Assembly (NCBI RefSeq): GCF_013085465.1
Contig: NZ_CP049838.1
Location: forward strand, 7,316,001 to 7,380,000
Length of the DNA: 64,000 nucleotides
Direction: 5' to 3'
DNA from: Streptomyces asoensis
GTDB lineage: Bacteria > Actinomycetota > Actinomycetes > Streptomycetales > Streptomycetaceae
The notes under the pieces are model-generated. The model was not told the origin of the DNA. It searched no databases and saw only the letters and a list, made by a program, of their open reading frames with translations. Both the position numbers and the translations under genes were made by a program. Below, piece by piece: positions 33,263 through 42,540 of this stretch (position 1 is its first letter; each line of letters opens with the position of its first letter).

Positions 33263-34756
33263 ATGACCTCCTCTTCTTCCCCTTCCCAGGACACCCAGCG
33301 CGTTACGCACGCCTACCCCGAAGGTCTCCGGGCCGATGCCCTGATGGAAGAGGACGTCGCCTGGAGCCACGAGATCGACGGAGACCGGGACGGCGACCAG
33401 TTCGACCGCTCCGAGCGCGCGGCCCTGCGCCGCGTGGCGGGTCTCTCCACCGAACTCGAGGACGTCACCGAGGTCGAGTACCGGCAGCTCCGCCTGGAGC
33501 GGGTCGTGCTCGTCGGCGTCTGGACCACGGGAACCGCACAGGACGCGGACAACTCCCTCGCGGAGCTGGCCGCCCTCGCGGAGACGGCGGGCGCTCTGGT
33601 GCTCGACGGCGTCATCCAGCGCCGTGACAAGCCCGACGCGGCCACCTACATCGGCTCCGGCAAGGCCCAGGAGCTGCGCGACATCGTGCTCGAGACGGGC
33701 GCGGACACCGTCATCTGCGACGGTGAGCTCAGCCCGGGCCAGCTGATCCACCTCGAGGACGTCGTCAAGGTCAAGGTCATCGACCGTACGGCCCTGATCC
33801 TGGACATCTTCGCCCAGCACGCCAAGTCCCGAGAGGGCAAGGCGCAGGTCGCGCTCGCGCAGATGCAGTACATGCTGCCGAGGCTGCGCGGCTGGGGTCA
33901 GTCGCTGTCCCGGCAGATGGGCGGCGGCAAGGGCGGCGGCCTCGCCACCCGTGGCCCCGGTGAGACCAAGATCGAGACGGACCGGCGCCGGATCCGCGAG
34001 AAGATGGCGAAGATGCGCCGGGAGATCGCGGAGATGAAGACCGGCCGCGAGATCAAGCGCCAGGAGCGCAAGCGCCACAAGGTGCCGTCCGTCGCCATCG
34101 CGGGCTACACCAACGCCGGTAAGTCGTCGCTGCTCAACCGCCTCACGGGCGCGGGCGTCCTGGTCGAGAACGCCCTGTTCGCGACCCTGGACCCGACCGT
34201 GCGCCGGGCGGAGACCCCGAGCGGCCGCCTGTACACGCTGGCGGACACGGTCGGCTTCGTCAGGCACCTGCCGCACCACCTGGTCGAGGCGTTCCGCTCC
34301 ACCATGGAAGAGGTCGGCGAGTCCGACCTGATCCTGCACGTGGTGGACGGCTCGCACCCGAACCCGGAGGAGCAGCTGGCCGCCGTACGCGAGGTGGTCC
34401 GGGACGTCGGCGCCACCGGCGTGCCCGAGATCGTCGTGATCAACAAGGCGGACGCGGCCGACCCGCTGACGCTCCAGCGGCTCATGCGGATCGAGAAGCG
34501 CTCCATCGCGGTCTCGGCCCGCACCGGCCAGGGCATCGACGAGCTGCTCGCGCTGATCGACAACGAGCTGCCGCGGCCGTCGGTCGAGGTGGAGGCGCTC
34601 GTGCCGTACACCCACGGTGGACTGGTCGCCCGCGCCCACACCGAGGGCGAGGTGATCTCCGCGGAGCACACGGCGGAGGGCACCCTGCTGAAGGTGCGGG
34701 TGCACGAGGAGCTGGCGGCGGACCTCGCGCCGTACGTACCGGCTCCGCTCGCCTGA
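33263..34756 (+). CDS. hflX: GTPase HflX
   Basis: 497 residues; ribosome-associated GTPase that splits stalled or heat-damaged 70S ribosomes. The HflX N-terminal domain includes DKPDAATYIGSGKAQEL and LIHLEDVVKVKVIDRTALILDIFAQHA, followed by the Gly-rich region RQMGGGKGGGLATRGPGETKIE, a coiled segment, and the G domain (G1 GYTNAGKSS, G3 DTVGF, G4 NKAD). ATG 33263 begins MTSSSSPSQ; the N-terminal 70 residues are Streptomyces-specific. Confidence 0.96.
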   Translation: MTSSSSPSQDTQRVTHAYPEGLRADALMEEDVAWSHEIDGDRDGDQFDRSERAALRRVAGLSTELEDVTEVEYRQLRLERVVLVGVWTTGTAQDADNSLAELAALAETAGALVLDGVIQRRDKPDAATYIGSGKAQELRDIVLETGADTVICDGELSPGQLIHLEDVVKVKVIDRTALILDIFAQHAKSREGKAQVALAQMQYMLPRLRGWGQSLSRQMGGGKGGGLATRGPGETKIETDRRRIREKMAKMRREIAEMKTGREIKRQERKRHKVPSVAIAGYTNAGKSSLLNRLTGAGVLVENALFATLDPTVRRAETPSGRLYTLADTVGFVRHLPHHLVEAFRSTMEEVGESDLILHVVDGSHPNPEEQLAAVREVVRDVGATGVPEIVVINKADAADPLTLQRLMRIEKRSIAVSARTGQGIDELLALIDNELPRPSVEVEALVPYTHGGLVARAHTEGEVISAEHTAEGTLLKVRVHEELAADLAPYVPAPLA

Positions 34757-34779
34757 GCCGTCGCGGCCCGCTCTACGCC

Positions 34780-34820
34780 CGAAGGCCCGCCCCCTGCTCG
34801 ACGCAGGGGGCGGGCCTTCG
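34780..34820. terminator. Strong bidirectional terminator after hflX
   Basis: CGAAGGCCCGCCCCCTGC and GCAGGGGGCGGGCCTTCG form a perfect 18-bp stem with a TCGAC loop. It lies between convergent hflX (ends 34756) and the serine protease gene (ends 34832). Confidence 0.95.
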
Positions 34821-34831
34821 GCGTGCTCGGC

Positions 34832-36025
34832 TCACTGACCGCCGTATGTCTTGCTCATGTTCTCGTAGAGCGCCTCGGCCTCCTGGCCGAGCCGGGGCCC
34901 CGCCAGCCAGCTGTTGTCGGCCGGGCCGATCGAGGTGTTGGAGACCAGCTCGGTCCTGCCGTCCACCACCCGGAACCAGCCGCCGCCGGACGAACCGCCG
35001 GTCATCGTGCAGCCGATGCGGTACATCGTCGGCAGCGACGCGTCGAGTGAGAACCGCCCGGGCCGGTCGAGGCACTTGAACATCTTCAGCCCGTTGTAGG
35101 GCGGTGCCGCCGGGTAGCCCCAGGCGCCCATCGAGGCGACCTCGGTCGCGGACGGCCCGGAGAAGTCCACGTCCAGCGCCGCGCCGACCGTCTCCTCCAG
35201 CGACTTGGAGCCCTGCTCCGGTGTCACGTGCAGCACGGCGTAGTCGTACGCGGCTCCCGCGCCGCCCGTGTCCGAGCCGCCGGCGATCCACTCGTTCGAC
35301 GTCGACGCCCAGTCGGCCCACCAGTTGCCGTAGGGGGCGATCTCCGACGACGTGGCGTCACCGAGCTGGGCCTCCGTCTTGCCGAGGTCGTTGTAGGCCG
35401 GGACGAAGACGAGGTTGCGGTACCAGCCACCGTCGCCCCCGGCGTGCACACAGTGCCCGGCCGTCCACACGAGGTTGGACTTGCCCGGGTGGTTCACGTC
35501 CTTGACGACCGTGCCGGAGCAGACCATCGTGCCCTCGGGCGAGTCGAAGAAGACCTTGCCGACCGGGGCCGCGTTCTCGTGGTACGGCGTCTTCTCGGCC
35601 TCCGCCTTCACGGCCGTCGGATCCGGGTCGCTGACGCCCTGGTCGGCGGCGGCGTCCTTCGTGGTGACGGTCTTGTTCGCCTCCTTCGCGGACTGCATCC
35701 GCTCGGGCTTCCACAGCCCCTCGATCACCGGATTGACGAAGTCCTTGGCCGCGCTCAGCCACTTGTCCTTGTCCCAGTCCTGCCAGCCGCCGTCGGCCCA
35801 CTTGTCGACGTCGACGCCGTGCTTCTCGAGCTTGTCGGCGATGTCGGCCGGGACCTGGACCTTGCCGTCACCGGCGGCCGTCCCGGAGGCGGTGGCGTCG
35901 GCCTTGGTGTCGTCGGAGCCGCTGCACGCGGTCACCGTCAGAGCCAGGGCGGTGACGAGCCCGGCCGCGAGCAGGGTGCGCCGTCGGCCGTGTGGGCGCG
36001 CGACGGGCGTACGTGTGGAACGCAT
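34832..36025 (-). CDS. Secreted trypsin-like serine protease (copy A)
   Basis: 397 residues. A lipoprotein-type signal peptide ends LTVTAC. A conserved segment of about 50 residues (DKLEKHGVDVDKWADGGWQDW then VNPVIEGLWKPERMQ) precedes the S1/V8-like protease domain: His in WTAGHCVHAGG, Asp in YDYAVLHVTPE, Ser in TGGSSGGGW. ATG 36025 has GGGGGA upstream. It is a paralogue of the next gene with the same architecture, so the pair arose by tandem duplication. Likely anchored outside the membrane; substrate unknown. Confidence 0.9.
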   Translation of the reverse strand: MRSTRTPVARPHGRRRTLLAAGLVTALALTVTACSGSDDTKADATASGTAAGDGKVQVPADIADKLEKHGVDVDKWADGGWQDWDKDKWLSAAKDFVNPVIEGLWKPERMQSAKEANKTVTTKDAAADQGVSDPDPTAVKAEAEKTPYHENAAPVGKVFFDSPEGTMVCSGTVVKDVNHPGKSNLVWTAGHCVHAGGDGGWYRNLVFVPAYNDLGKTEAQLGDATSSEIAPYGNWWADWASTSNEWIAGGSDTGGAGAAYDYAVLHVTPEQGSKSLEETVGAALDVDFSGPSATEVASMGAWGYPAAPPYNGLKMFKCLDRPGRFSLDASLPTMYRIGCTMTGGSSGGGWFRVVDGRTELVSNTSIGPADNSWLAGPRLGQEAEALYENMSKTYGGQ

Positions 36026-36235
36026 GGTGCGATATCCCCCGTTGAAACCTGTGAAGGTGAAGCGTGTGGATCGTTGAACGTCCGAGCCGACCTGAAGTGT
36101 CATGGGCCTGACAGACATAGCGCCGAGTCGACCCGACGCTCGCCCACAGGCAACACCCCATCATGCCCGTGGAATTCGGGACGAACGGCGGTGGGACGGT
36201 GAAGGTTCCCGTCAGGCGTCCCACCGCCGATCAAG

Positions 36236-37459
36236 CTACTGACCGGCGAACTTGTCGCTCACCGAGTCGTACACACCCTTGGCCACGTCACCCAGCCGCG
36301 GCCCCGCGAGCCAACCCGCGTTCACCGGGCCGATCGAGGTGTTGGACACCAGCGCGGGTTTCCCGTCCGACCCCGCCGCGACCCAACCGCCGCCCGACGA
36401 ACCGCCGGTCATCGTGCAGCCGATGCGGTACATCGTCGGGTCCGAGGAACTCAGCGAGAACCGCCCCGGCTTGTCCTGGCACTGGTAGAGCTTCTGCCCG
36501 TCGTACGGCGCCGCCGCCGGATAGCCGGTCGCGGTGATGCTGCTCACCTTCGGCACCGCCGGGGCGTTGAAGTTCACCGGGAGCGCCGAACCGACCGTCT
36601 CCTCCAGGGACTTGCCCGTGCCGCCCTCCTCCGGCGTCACATGGATGACGGCGTAGTCGTACGAGGCGCCGTCACCGCCGGTCTGCCCGCCCTGGGCGAT
36701 CCACTGGTCGGACGTCTTCGTCCAGTCGCCCCACCAGACCCCGTAGGGAGCAACCTGCTCCTTGGTGGCCGTCTCCAACTCCTTGGCCGACATGCCCGAG
36801 TCGTTGTACGACGGCACGAACGCGATGTTGCGGTACCAGCCGCCGCCCTTGCCGGCGTGCACACAGTGGCCGGCCGTCCACACCAGGTTGGACTTTCCGG
36901 GGTGAGCGGGGTCCTTGACGACCGTCGCCGAGCAGACCATCGTGCCCTCGGGGGAGTCGAAGAGCACCTTGCCCGCCTCGGCGGCGTTCTCGTGGTACGA
37001 GGGCGAAACGGCCTTCGCGTCCACCGCCTGCGGCGTCGGGTCGGTCACCCCCTGGTCACCGGAGAGGTCGTTCTCGTCGACGCTCCGGTCCGGGTCCTCG
37101 GCCTCCCGCATCCGGTCCGGGTCCCACAGCCCCGCGATGATCGGGTTGACGTAGTCCTGCGCCTCACGCAGCCAGTCGTCCTTGTCCCAGTTCTTCCAGG
37201 CGCCGTTCTTCCACTTGTCGAGGTCGATCCCGTGCTCTTTGAGCCTGTCCTTGATGTCGTCCGGGATCGTGATCTTGCCGTCGCTGCCGGTCGACGCCGT
37301 CGCGCCGGCCTGGTTGTCCGCGTCGGTGTCGCCCGAATCGCAGGCGGTCGCGGTGAGCGCGAGCACCGAGGCGAGGGCCACGGCGCCCAGTACGGGGGAG
37401 GTTCTGCGGCGCGCGTTCCTCCCCCGCCGAGCGGTGAACGACGGCCGTATGGATCGCAT
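36236..37459 (-). CDS. Secreted trypsin-like serine protease (copy B)
   Basis: 407 residues, paralogue of copy A. Lipobox-like LALTATAC; the pre-protease segment is DRLKEHGIDLDKWKNGAWKNW followed by VNPIIAGLWDPDRMR. The catalytic triad is in WTAGHCVHAGK, YDYAVIHVTPE and TGGSSGGGW. The two genes lie on the same strand 210 bp apart and probably have separate promoters. The conserved module between lipobox and protease may be a propeptide or a substrate-docking domain. Confidence 0.9.
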   Translation of the reverse strand: MRSIRPSFTARRGRNARRRTSPVLGAVALASVLALTATACDSGDTDADNQAGATASTGSDGKITIPDDIKDRLKEHGIDLDKWKNGAWKNWDKDDWLREAQDYVNPIIAGLWDPDRMREAEDPDRSVDENDLSGDQGVTDPTPQAVDAKAVSPSYHENAAEAGKVLFDSPEGTMVCSATVVKDPAHPGKSNLVWTAGHCVHAGKGGGWYRNIAFVPSYNDSGMSAKELETATKEQVAPYGVWWGDWTKTSDQWIAQGGQTGGDGASYDYAVIHVTPEEGGTGKSLEETVGSALPVNFNAPAVPKVSSITATGYPAAAPYDGQKLYQCQDKPGRFSLSSSDPTMYRIGCTMTGGSSGGGWVAAGSDGKPALVSNTSIGPVNAGWLAGPRLGDVAKGVYDSVSDKFAGQ

Positions 37460-37817
37460 GATCTGACTCCCCCTGCTGTCAACGAACTTGAAGTACCGGC
37501 CGCCCCCGCCGAGTGAAACTCATGGTGATCTCACACCGAGTTCAAGCGGGTCTCACGGCCATGAGTGATGCCACCACACGATATGCGGTCGCCGCGGGGG
37601 ACTCCCGACCGAATGGCAACTGTTCCGCCACAGACCACCGACGGGACCGGCCAGGCGCGGGACCGCAGCGGGCGACGTGCGGCGTTCCGGCGTAGGCGGG
37701 GGCACGGTCATTCTCGTAACGACCCGTAACCAGCACGGCCGTCCGGTGTTGATAGCGATGAGGGCTGCTGTGTGTGCACGCTCTTCGACCGGCGGGAGGA
37801 CAGGGGGAGGCGTGGCC
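37460..37817. other. Intergenic region before the siderophore cassette
   Basis: This 358-bp stretch contains divergent promoters but no gene. CGTAAC occurs twice at 37714-37719 and 37724-37729, 10 bp apart, possibly a regulator site. I searched for an IdeR/DmdR1 iron box (TTAGGTTAGGCTAACCTAA-like) and saw none. Confidence 0.5.
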
Positions 37818-39572
37818 GTGACCGAGCCAGTACCCGAGGAGGCCCCCTCGGGGCGTACCACCGGAACTCGCCCCGACGGAGCCTCTGACGCCGGATCTCC
37901 CGTCGCGGGAGCATTCGCCGCCGGAACGGCCGCCGCGGGGAACCGGACGGGTGGCCGGCCCGCGCACGAGGGGATCCTGCGGCGTCAGTCGGCTCGCGAG
38001 TCCGCGGCGCGCACCTACGCGCGTGCCCTGCCGATCGTGCCGGTCCGGGCGCGCGGGCTGACCATCGAGGGCGCGGACGGCCGCCGCTACCTCGACTGTC
38101 TCTCGGGCGCCGGAACCCTCGCGCTCGGCCACAACCATCCCGTCGTGCTGGAGGCCATCCGCAAGGTCCTCGACTCGGGGGCGCCCCTGCACGTCCTCGA
38201 CCTCGCCACCCCGGTCAAGGACGCCTTCATCACCGAACTGTTCCGGACACTGCCGCCCGGTCTCGCCGACCACGCGCGCGTGCAGTTCTGCGGACCGGCC
38301 GGCACGGACGCCGTGGAGGCCGCCCTCAAGCTGGTCCGGGCCGCCACCGGCCGCACCGGTGTCCTGGCCTTCACCGGGGCGTACCACGGGATGACCGCCG
38401 GATCCCTCGAAGCCTCCGGGGGCGCCTTCGACGTGCGGGTGGCGCGGCTGCCCTATCCCCAGGACTACCGCTGTCCCTTCGGTGTCGGCGGCGAGCGCGG
38501 CGCCGAACTCGCCGCCCGCTGGACCGAGTCCGTCCTCGACGATCCCAAGTCGGGGGTGCGGCACCCCGCCGGGATGATCCTCGAACCGGTCCAGGGCGAG
38601 GGCGGTGTGATTCCCGCGCCGGACGGGTGGATGCGGCGTATGCGGCAGATCACGGCCGAGCGCTCGATCCCGCTGATCGCCGACGAGGTCCAGACGGGCG
38701 TGGGCCGGACCGGTGCCTTCTGGGCGGTGGAGCACAGCGGGGTCGTCCCCGACGTGATGGTCCTGTCCAAGGCCATCGGAGGCAGTCTGCCGCTCGCCGT
38801 CGTCGTCTACCGTGACGCCCTCGACGTCTGGCAACCCGGCGCCCACGCGGGCACGTTTCGCGGCAACCAGCTCGCCATGGCCGCCGGTACGGCCACCCTC
38901 GCCTACGTCCGCGAGAATCGCCTCGCCGAACGCGCGGCCACCCTGGGAGGCCGCATGCTGGGCCAACTCCGCCGTCTCGCCCAGGACTTCCCGTGCATGG
39001 GAGACGTGCGGGGACGCGGGCTGATGATCGGGGTCGAGATGGTGGACCCCGAGGGGGAAAGCGGGTCCGGCGCGATCGGCGCCCCGCAGGTCGTCGCGCA
39101 GGCCGGTGGCGAGCCCGGCCCGTCGGCCTACGGCGTCCACGCCCGTGACTCCACACCCCGCCCGACGACGCCATCGGCTCCCCGGCACACCCCCTACCCC
39201 GCCGCCCCCGCGCTGGCCGCCGCCGTCCGACGGGAGTGCCTGCGGCGGGGCCTCATCGTCGAACTCGGCGGACGTCACGCCAGCGTCGTACGGCTGCTTC
39301 CGCCTTTGACGATCACCGACGAGCAGGTCGCCGCGGTGCTCGACCGACTGGCGGACGCGATGGCGGCGGTGTCCAGCAGCCACATGCGCGGTGCGGTGCG
39401 GAGGGTGCCCGATCAGCCGAACCATCAGCCCCGGCTTGAACACCAGCCCGAGCCCCAGTCCGAGCACCAGACCCAGTCCGAGCACCAGAGCCAGCACCAG
39501 AGCCAGAAGCGGCCGAACCTGCCGTCCGGGCCGGACCGGCGCCAGGGCGGCCATGCCGAGTGGGCGGGGTAG
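37818..39572 (+). CDS. Diaminobutyrate--2-oxoglutarate aminotransferase-type enzyme
   Basis: 584 residues, class III PLP aminotransferase. The PLP-binding Lys is in DVMVLSKAIGGSLPLAVVVY; other motifs are LSGAGTLALGHNHPVV, FCGPAGTDAVEAALKLVRAAT and EPVQGEGGV. Family members make 2,4-diaminobutyrate. It is directly upstream of an IucA/IucC synthetase and an acyltransferase, so it likely supplies a diamine for a hydroxamate siderophore. GTG 37818 sits 7 nt after GGAGG. The C-terminus has an insertion of about 40 residues and a His/Gln-rich repeat tail (39456 onward). Confidence 0.88.
   Translation: MTEPVPEEAPSGRTTGTRPDGASDAGSPVAGAFAAGTAAAGNRTGGRPAHEGILRRQSARESAARTYARALPIVPVRARGLTIEGADGRRYLDCLSGAGTLALGHNHPVVLEAIRKVLDSGAPLHVLDLATPVKDAFITELFRTLPPGLADHARVQFCGPAGTDAVEAALKLVRAATGRTGVLAFTGAYHGMTAGSLEASGGAFDVRVARLPYPQDYRCPFGVGGERGAELAARWTESVLDDPKSGVRHPAGMILEPVQGEGGVIPAPDGWMRRMRQITAERSIPLIADEVQTGVGRTGAFWAVEHSGVVPDVMVLSKAIGGSLPLAVVVYRDALDVWQPGAHAGTFRGNQLAMAAGTATLAYVRENRLAERAATLGGRMLGQLRRLAQDFPCMGDVRGRGLMIGVEMVDPEGESGSGAIGAPQVVAQAGGEPGPSAYGVHARDSTPRPTTPSAPRHTPYPAAPALAAAVRRECLRRGLIVELGGRHASVVRLLPPLTITDEQVAAVLDRLADAMAAVSSSHMRGAVRRVPDQPNHQPRLEHQPEPQSEHQTQSEHQSQHQSQKRPNLPSGPDRRQGGHAEWAG
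38271..38282. repeat. CACGCGCGCGTG palindrome (copy 4, inside a gene)
   Basis: The only core copy that lies inside a coding region, in the aminotransferase gene. Confidence 0.85.
39456..39506 (+). repeat. 18-bp tandem repeat in the aminotransferase C-terminus
   Basis: CAGTCCGAGCACCAGA-(CC/GC) occurs twice in a row (39456-39473 and 39474-39491) and then as a shorter CAGCACCAGAGC copy. It encodes the Ser/Glu/His/Gln repeat of the protein tail. Copy number is likely variable between strains. Confidence 0.7.
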
Positions 39573-39729
39573 CCCCGGGCAATCGCCGCCGCACGCCCGT
39601 GATCGCGGACGCCGGCGGTACCGGTGTCGACCTCTCCATCGGTGTGCGACGCCCACGCGACCCGCGGGCGCGCGAGCTCCGCGCCACCGCCTGCTCGCGG
39701 CCGACCCCATCACTTCACGAGGAACGATC

Positions 39730-41670
39730 TTGACCACCTCCTCCCACGAGTCCACCTCCCTCACCTCCCCCGTCCCCCACCAACAGGGGGACGCCGTCCA
39801 CGTGGCACCGCCGAGCCGCGCCGCCGATCTCCTGGACCACCCGGATCCGCATACGGCGGCCAACGCGGCTGCCGTGGAGAACCTGCTGCGCTGCTGGGTG
39901 CGCGAGACGGGCTTGCCCGCGCCCCATGACGGCGTCCTGCGCGTGCCGCTACCCGCCGGCGGCATCACCTTGCTCGCCCCCGTCCACTACTGGTCCCCGA
40001 CCGGCTGGCACCGCTTCGGCCTCCCGCGCCTGGCCGGCGCACCCGAGCAGTCCCCGCCCGCGGACGCCGTGATGATCGCGGCCCTGCTGGCCCGCGAGAC
40101 GCTCCGGGACGGTGGACCGTCCGACGGAACCGCCGAAGCCGTGACAGCGGCCCACGCGGGTGCACTCGCGATGGAGCGCGCCACCCCTGCCGAGCCGACG
40201 CCCCGTCCCGCGCACACGACCATGAGCAGCGCCGAAGGCATCGACCTCGTCGCACGCGTCGCCGACTCCGTCCGCCGTACCGCGGTGTTCATCGGCGAGC
40301 GCCGGGAACGCCCCGTCGACCGACCCGACCTGTTCCTGACCGCCGAACAGGCACTGCTGCTCGGGCATCCGCTGCACCCGACGCCGAAGAGCCGGGAAGG
40401 CCTCTCGGACGGCGAAGCACGCCTCTACTCCCCGGAGTCGCGTGGCTCCTTCCCCCTTCGCTGGCTCGCTGTCGATCCCTCCGTGGTCGCCACAGACTCC
40501 GCCTGGACCGAAGGCGGCCGTCCCGTCCCAGCCGCCCGGTTGACGGCCCGGCTCGGCGGCGCCGGGCTGCCGTTGCCGACCGGGTTCGCCGCCCTGCCGG
40601 TGCACCCCTGGCAACTGCGCGAGGCGCGGCACCGTCCCGAGGTCGAGGCACTGTTCGACGCCGGAATCCTCCAGGACCTGGGCACCCATGGCCCCTTGTG
40701 GCATCCGACCTCCTCCGTACGCACCGTCCATCGGTCCGGAGCCCCCGCGATGCTCAAACTGTCGCTGGGTCTGCGCATCACCAACTCCCGTCGTGAGAAC
40801 CTCCGCAAAGAACTCCACCGTGGTGTCGAAGTGCACCGCCTTCTCCGCGCGGGCCTGGCCAAGCAGTGGCAGGCGGCTCACCCGGACTTCGACATCGTCC
40901 GGGATCCGGCCTGGCTCGCGGTCGACGGTGCTGACGGCCTCCCGCTGACGGGCCTCGACGTGATGATCCGCCACAACCCGTTCGCTCCGGCGGACGACGT
41001 CTCCTGCATCGCCGGTCTCGTCGCACCCCGACCGGACTCGGCTTCCGCCCACCGCTCCCGGCTGACCGCGATCGTCAGACACCTCGCCGTACGGACTGGC
41101 CGGCCGCTGTCGGCTGTCTCCGCCGAGTGGTTCCTGCGCTACCTGGAGCAGGTCGTCCGCCCCGTCCTGTGGCTCGACGGCGAGGCAGGGATCGCCCTGG
41201 AGGCGCATCAGCAGAACACGCTCCTCCTCCTGGATCCCGACGGCTGGCCCACCGGCGGCCGCTACCGCGACAACCAGGGCTACTACTTCCGCGAGTCCAG
41301 CCGTGCGGAACTCGAGGCCCGGCTGCCCGGCATCGGCGAACGCAGCGACACCTTCGTGTCGGACGACGTCACCGACGAGCGCTTCGCCTACTACCTGGGC
41401 ATCAACAACGTGCTCGGACTCATCGGCGCGTTCGGATCCCAGCGGCTCGCCGACGAGCAACTGCTGCTCGCCGCCTTCCGGCGCTTTCTCGGCGACGCCG
41501 CCTCCGGCCCCCGCCGGCTGCGCGGTTCCTTGCCGGCCCGACTGCTCGACTCGCCCCGCCTGCGCTGCAAGGCCAATCTGCTGACCCGGTTGCACGGCCT
41601 CGACGAACTCGTCGGTCCCGTGGACACCCAGTCCGTCTACGTCACCATCGCCAACCCCCTGTACTCCTGA
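39730..41670 (+). CDS. IucA/IucC family siderophore synthetase
   Basis: 646 residues; NRPS-independent siderophore (NIS) synthetase that condenses a carboxylic acid with an amine or hydroxamate using ATP. The ATP-binding motif LLLGHPLHPTPKSREG and the C-terminal FhuF-like/kinase motif GIALEAHQQNTLLLLDPDG are present, as is SLGLRITNSRRENLRKELHRGVE. TTG 39730 with CGAGGA upstream gives the usual length. Upstream aminotransferase and downstream acyltransferase genes complete a three-gene cassette, found in many Streptomyces separate from the desferrioxamine cluster. Confidence 0.92.
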   Translation: MTTSSHESTSLTSPVPHQQGDAVHVAPPSRAADLLDHPDPHTAANAAAVENLLRCWVRETGLPAPHDGVLRVPLPAGGITLLAPVHYWSPTGWHRFGLPRLAGAPEQSPPADAVMIAALLARETLRDGGPSDGTAEAVTAAHAGALAMERATPAEPTPRPAHTTMSSAEGIDLVARVADSVRRTAVFIGERRERPVDRPDLFLTAEQALLLGHPLHPTPKSREGLSDGEARLYSPESRGSFPLRWLAVDPSVVATDSAWTEGGRPVPAARLTARLGGAGLPLPTGFAALPVHPWQLREARHRPEVEALFDAGILQDLGTHGPLWHPTSSVRTVHRSGAPAMLKLSLGLRITNSRRENLRKELHRGVEVHRLLRAGLAKQWQAAHPDFDIVRDPAWLAVDGADGLPLTGLDVMIRHNPFAPADDVSCIAGLVAPRPDSASAHRSRLTAIVRHLAVRTGRPLSAVSAEWFLRYLEQVVRPVLWLDGEAGIALEAHQQNTLLLLDPDGWPTGGRYRDNQGYYFRESSRAELEARLPGIGERSDTFVSDDVTDERFAYYLGINNVLGLIGAFGSQRLADEQLLLAAFRRFLGDAASGPRRLRGSLPARLLDSPRLRCKANLLTRLHGLDELVGPVDTQSVYVTIANPLYS

Positions 41671-41747
41671 GCCGTCGCCTCACCGGCCACCGACCCCTGC
41701 CCTTCTCCGAGGAACACGTCCCACCCGACCTGCTGAGAGGAGCTGCC

Positions 41748-42368
41748 GTGGCTCCCGCAGAGACAGCCGCCGACAGCCGTACCCTTACCGCCGCCTCCGA
41801 CCTGCTCGACGGCGTCGGCGGATGGGGGCCTACCGCCACCCCGGCAGGTGCGTTCCGCCTGGTCCCGGTACAGGTCGAGAGAGACCTCTCCCTCGTCTGC
41901 CGGTGGATGAACGACCCCGTTGTCGCGGCGTTCTGGGAACTGGCGGGACCCGAATCCACGACGGCGCGACACCTGCGCCGCCAACTCGCCGACGACGGGC
42001 GCAGCGTCCCCTGCCTCGGGGTGCTGGAGGGCCGGCCCATGAGCTACTGGGAGATCTACCGGGCGGACCTCGACCCGCTGGCGTGCCACTATCCCGCCCG
42101 ACCGCAGGACACCGGCATCCACCTCCTCATCGGTGGTGGCGCCGACCGCGGGCGAGGCCTTGGCAGCCGTCTGCTCCGAGCCGTCGCCGACCTGGTCCTC
42201 GACAGGAGGCCCGCTTGTGCCCGCGTCGTCGCCGAACCCGACCTTCGCAACATTCCGTCCATGGCCGCCTTCCTGGGCGCGGGATTCCAATTCCTCGCAG
42301 AGGTCGACCTGCCCACCAAGCGGGCCGCCCTCATGGTCCGGGACCGGGTCCCGTGTGATCCGTCATGA
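41748..42368 (+). CDS. GNAT acyltransferase of siderophore type
   Basis: 206 residues of the AlcB/IucB-like GNAT family: FRLVPVQVERDLSLVCRWMNDPVVAAFWELAGP, MSYWEIYRADLDPLACHY, and the acyl-CoA site IGGGADRGRGLGSRLLRAV. Such enzymes acylate an N-hydroxylated lysine or diamine. GTG 41748 follows GAGAGGAG. No N-hydroxylase gene is adjacent, so the cassette as seen cannot make a hydroxamate alone. Confidence 0.87.
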   Translation: MAPAETAADSRTLTAASDLLDGVGGWGPTATPAGAFRLVPVQVERDLSLVCRWMNDPVVAAFWELAGPESTTARHLRRQLADDGRSVPCLGVLEGRPMSYWEIYRADLDPLACHYPARPQDTGIHLLIGGGADRGRGLGSRLLRAVADLVLDRRPACARVVAEPDLRNIPSMAAFLGAGFQFLAEVDLPTKRAALMVRDRVPCDPS

Positions 42369-42540
42369 CGCTGAGTGATCGAGCCGTCACATCTGGAACG
42401 CCCCTCGCGGCGAATCGGTTCCCGTCCCCGCCGAAGCCCGGCTTCCCCACCCCCACCGAGAAACCCACAGTCTTGATCCGTTCCCTTCCGCCCGCCTTGA
42501 CCACACGTTTGTCAGTGCCTCGCCGTAGGGTGGTCGCGCT

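Noticed and set aside
31406..34705. Minus-strand 1099-codon open frame opposite the M1 peptidase and hflX
   Set aside because: It is a typical high-GC shadow frame that crosses two genes and an intergenic gap and has no recognisable domain.
37460..37817. IdeR/DmdR1 iron box before the siderophore cassette
   Set aside because: No sequence close to TTAGGTTAGGCTAACCTAA was found by eye; a matrix search could still find a weak site.
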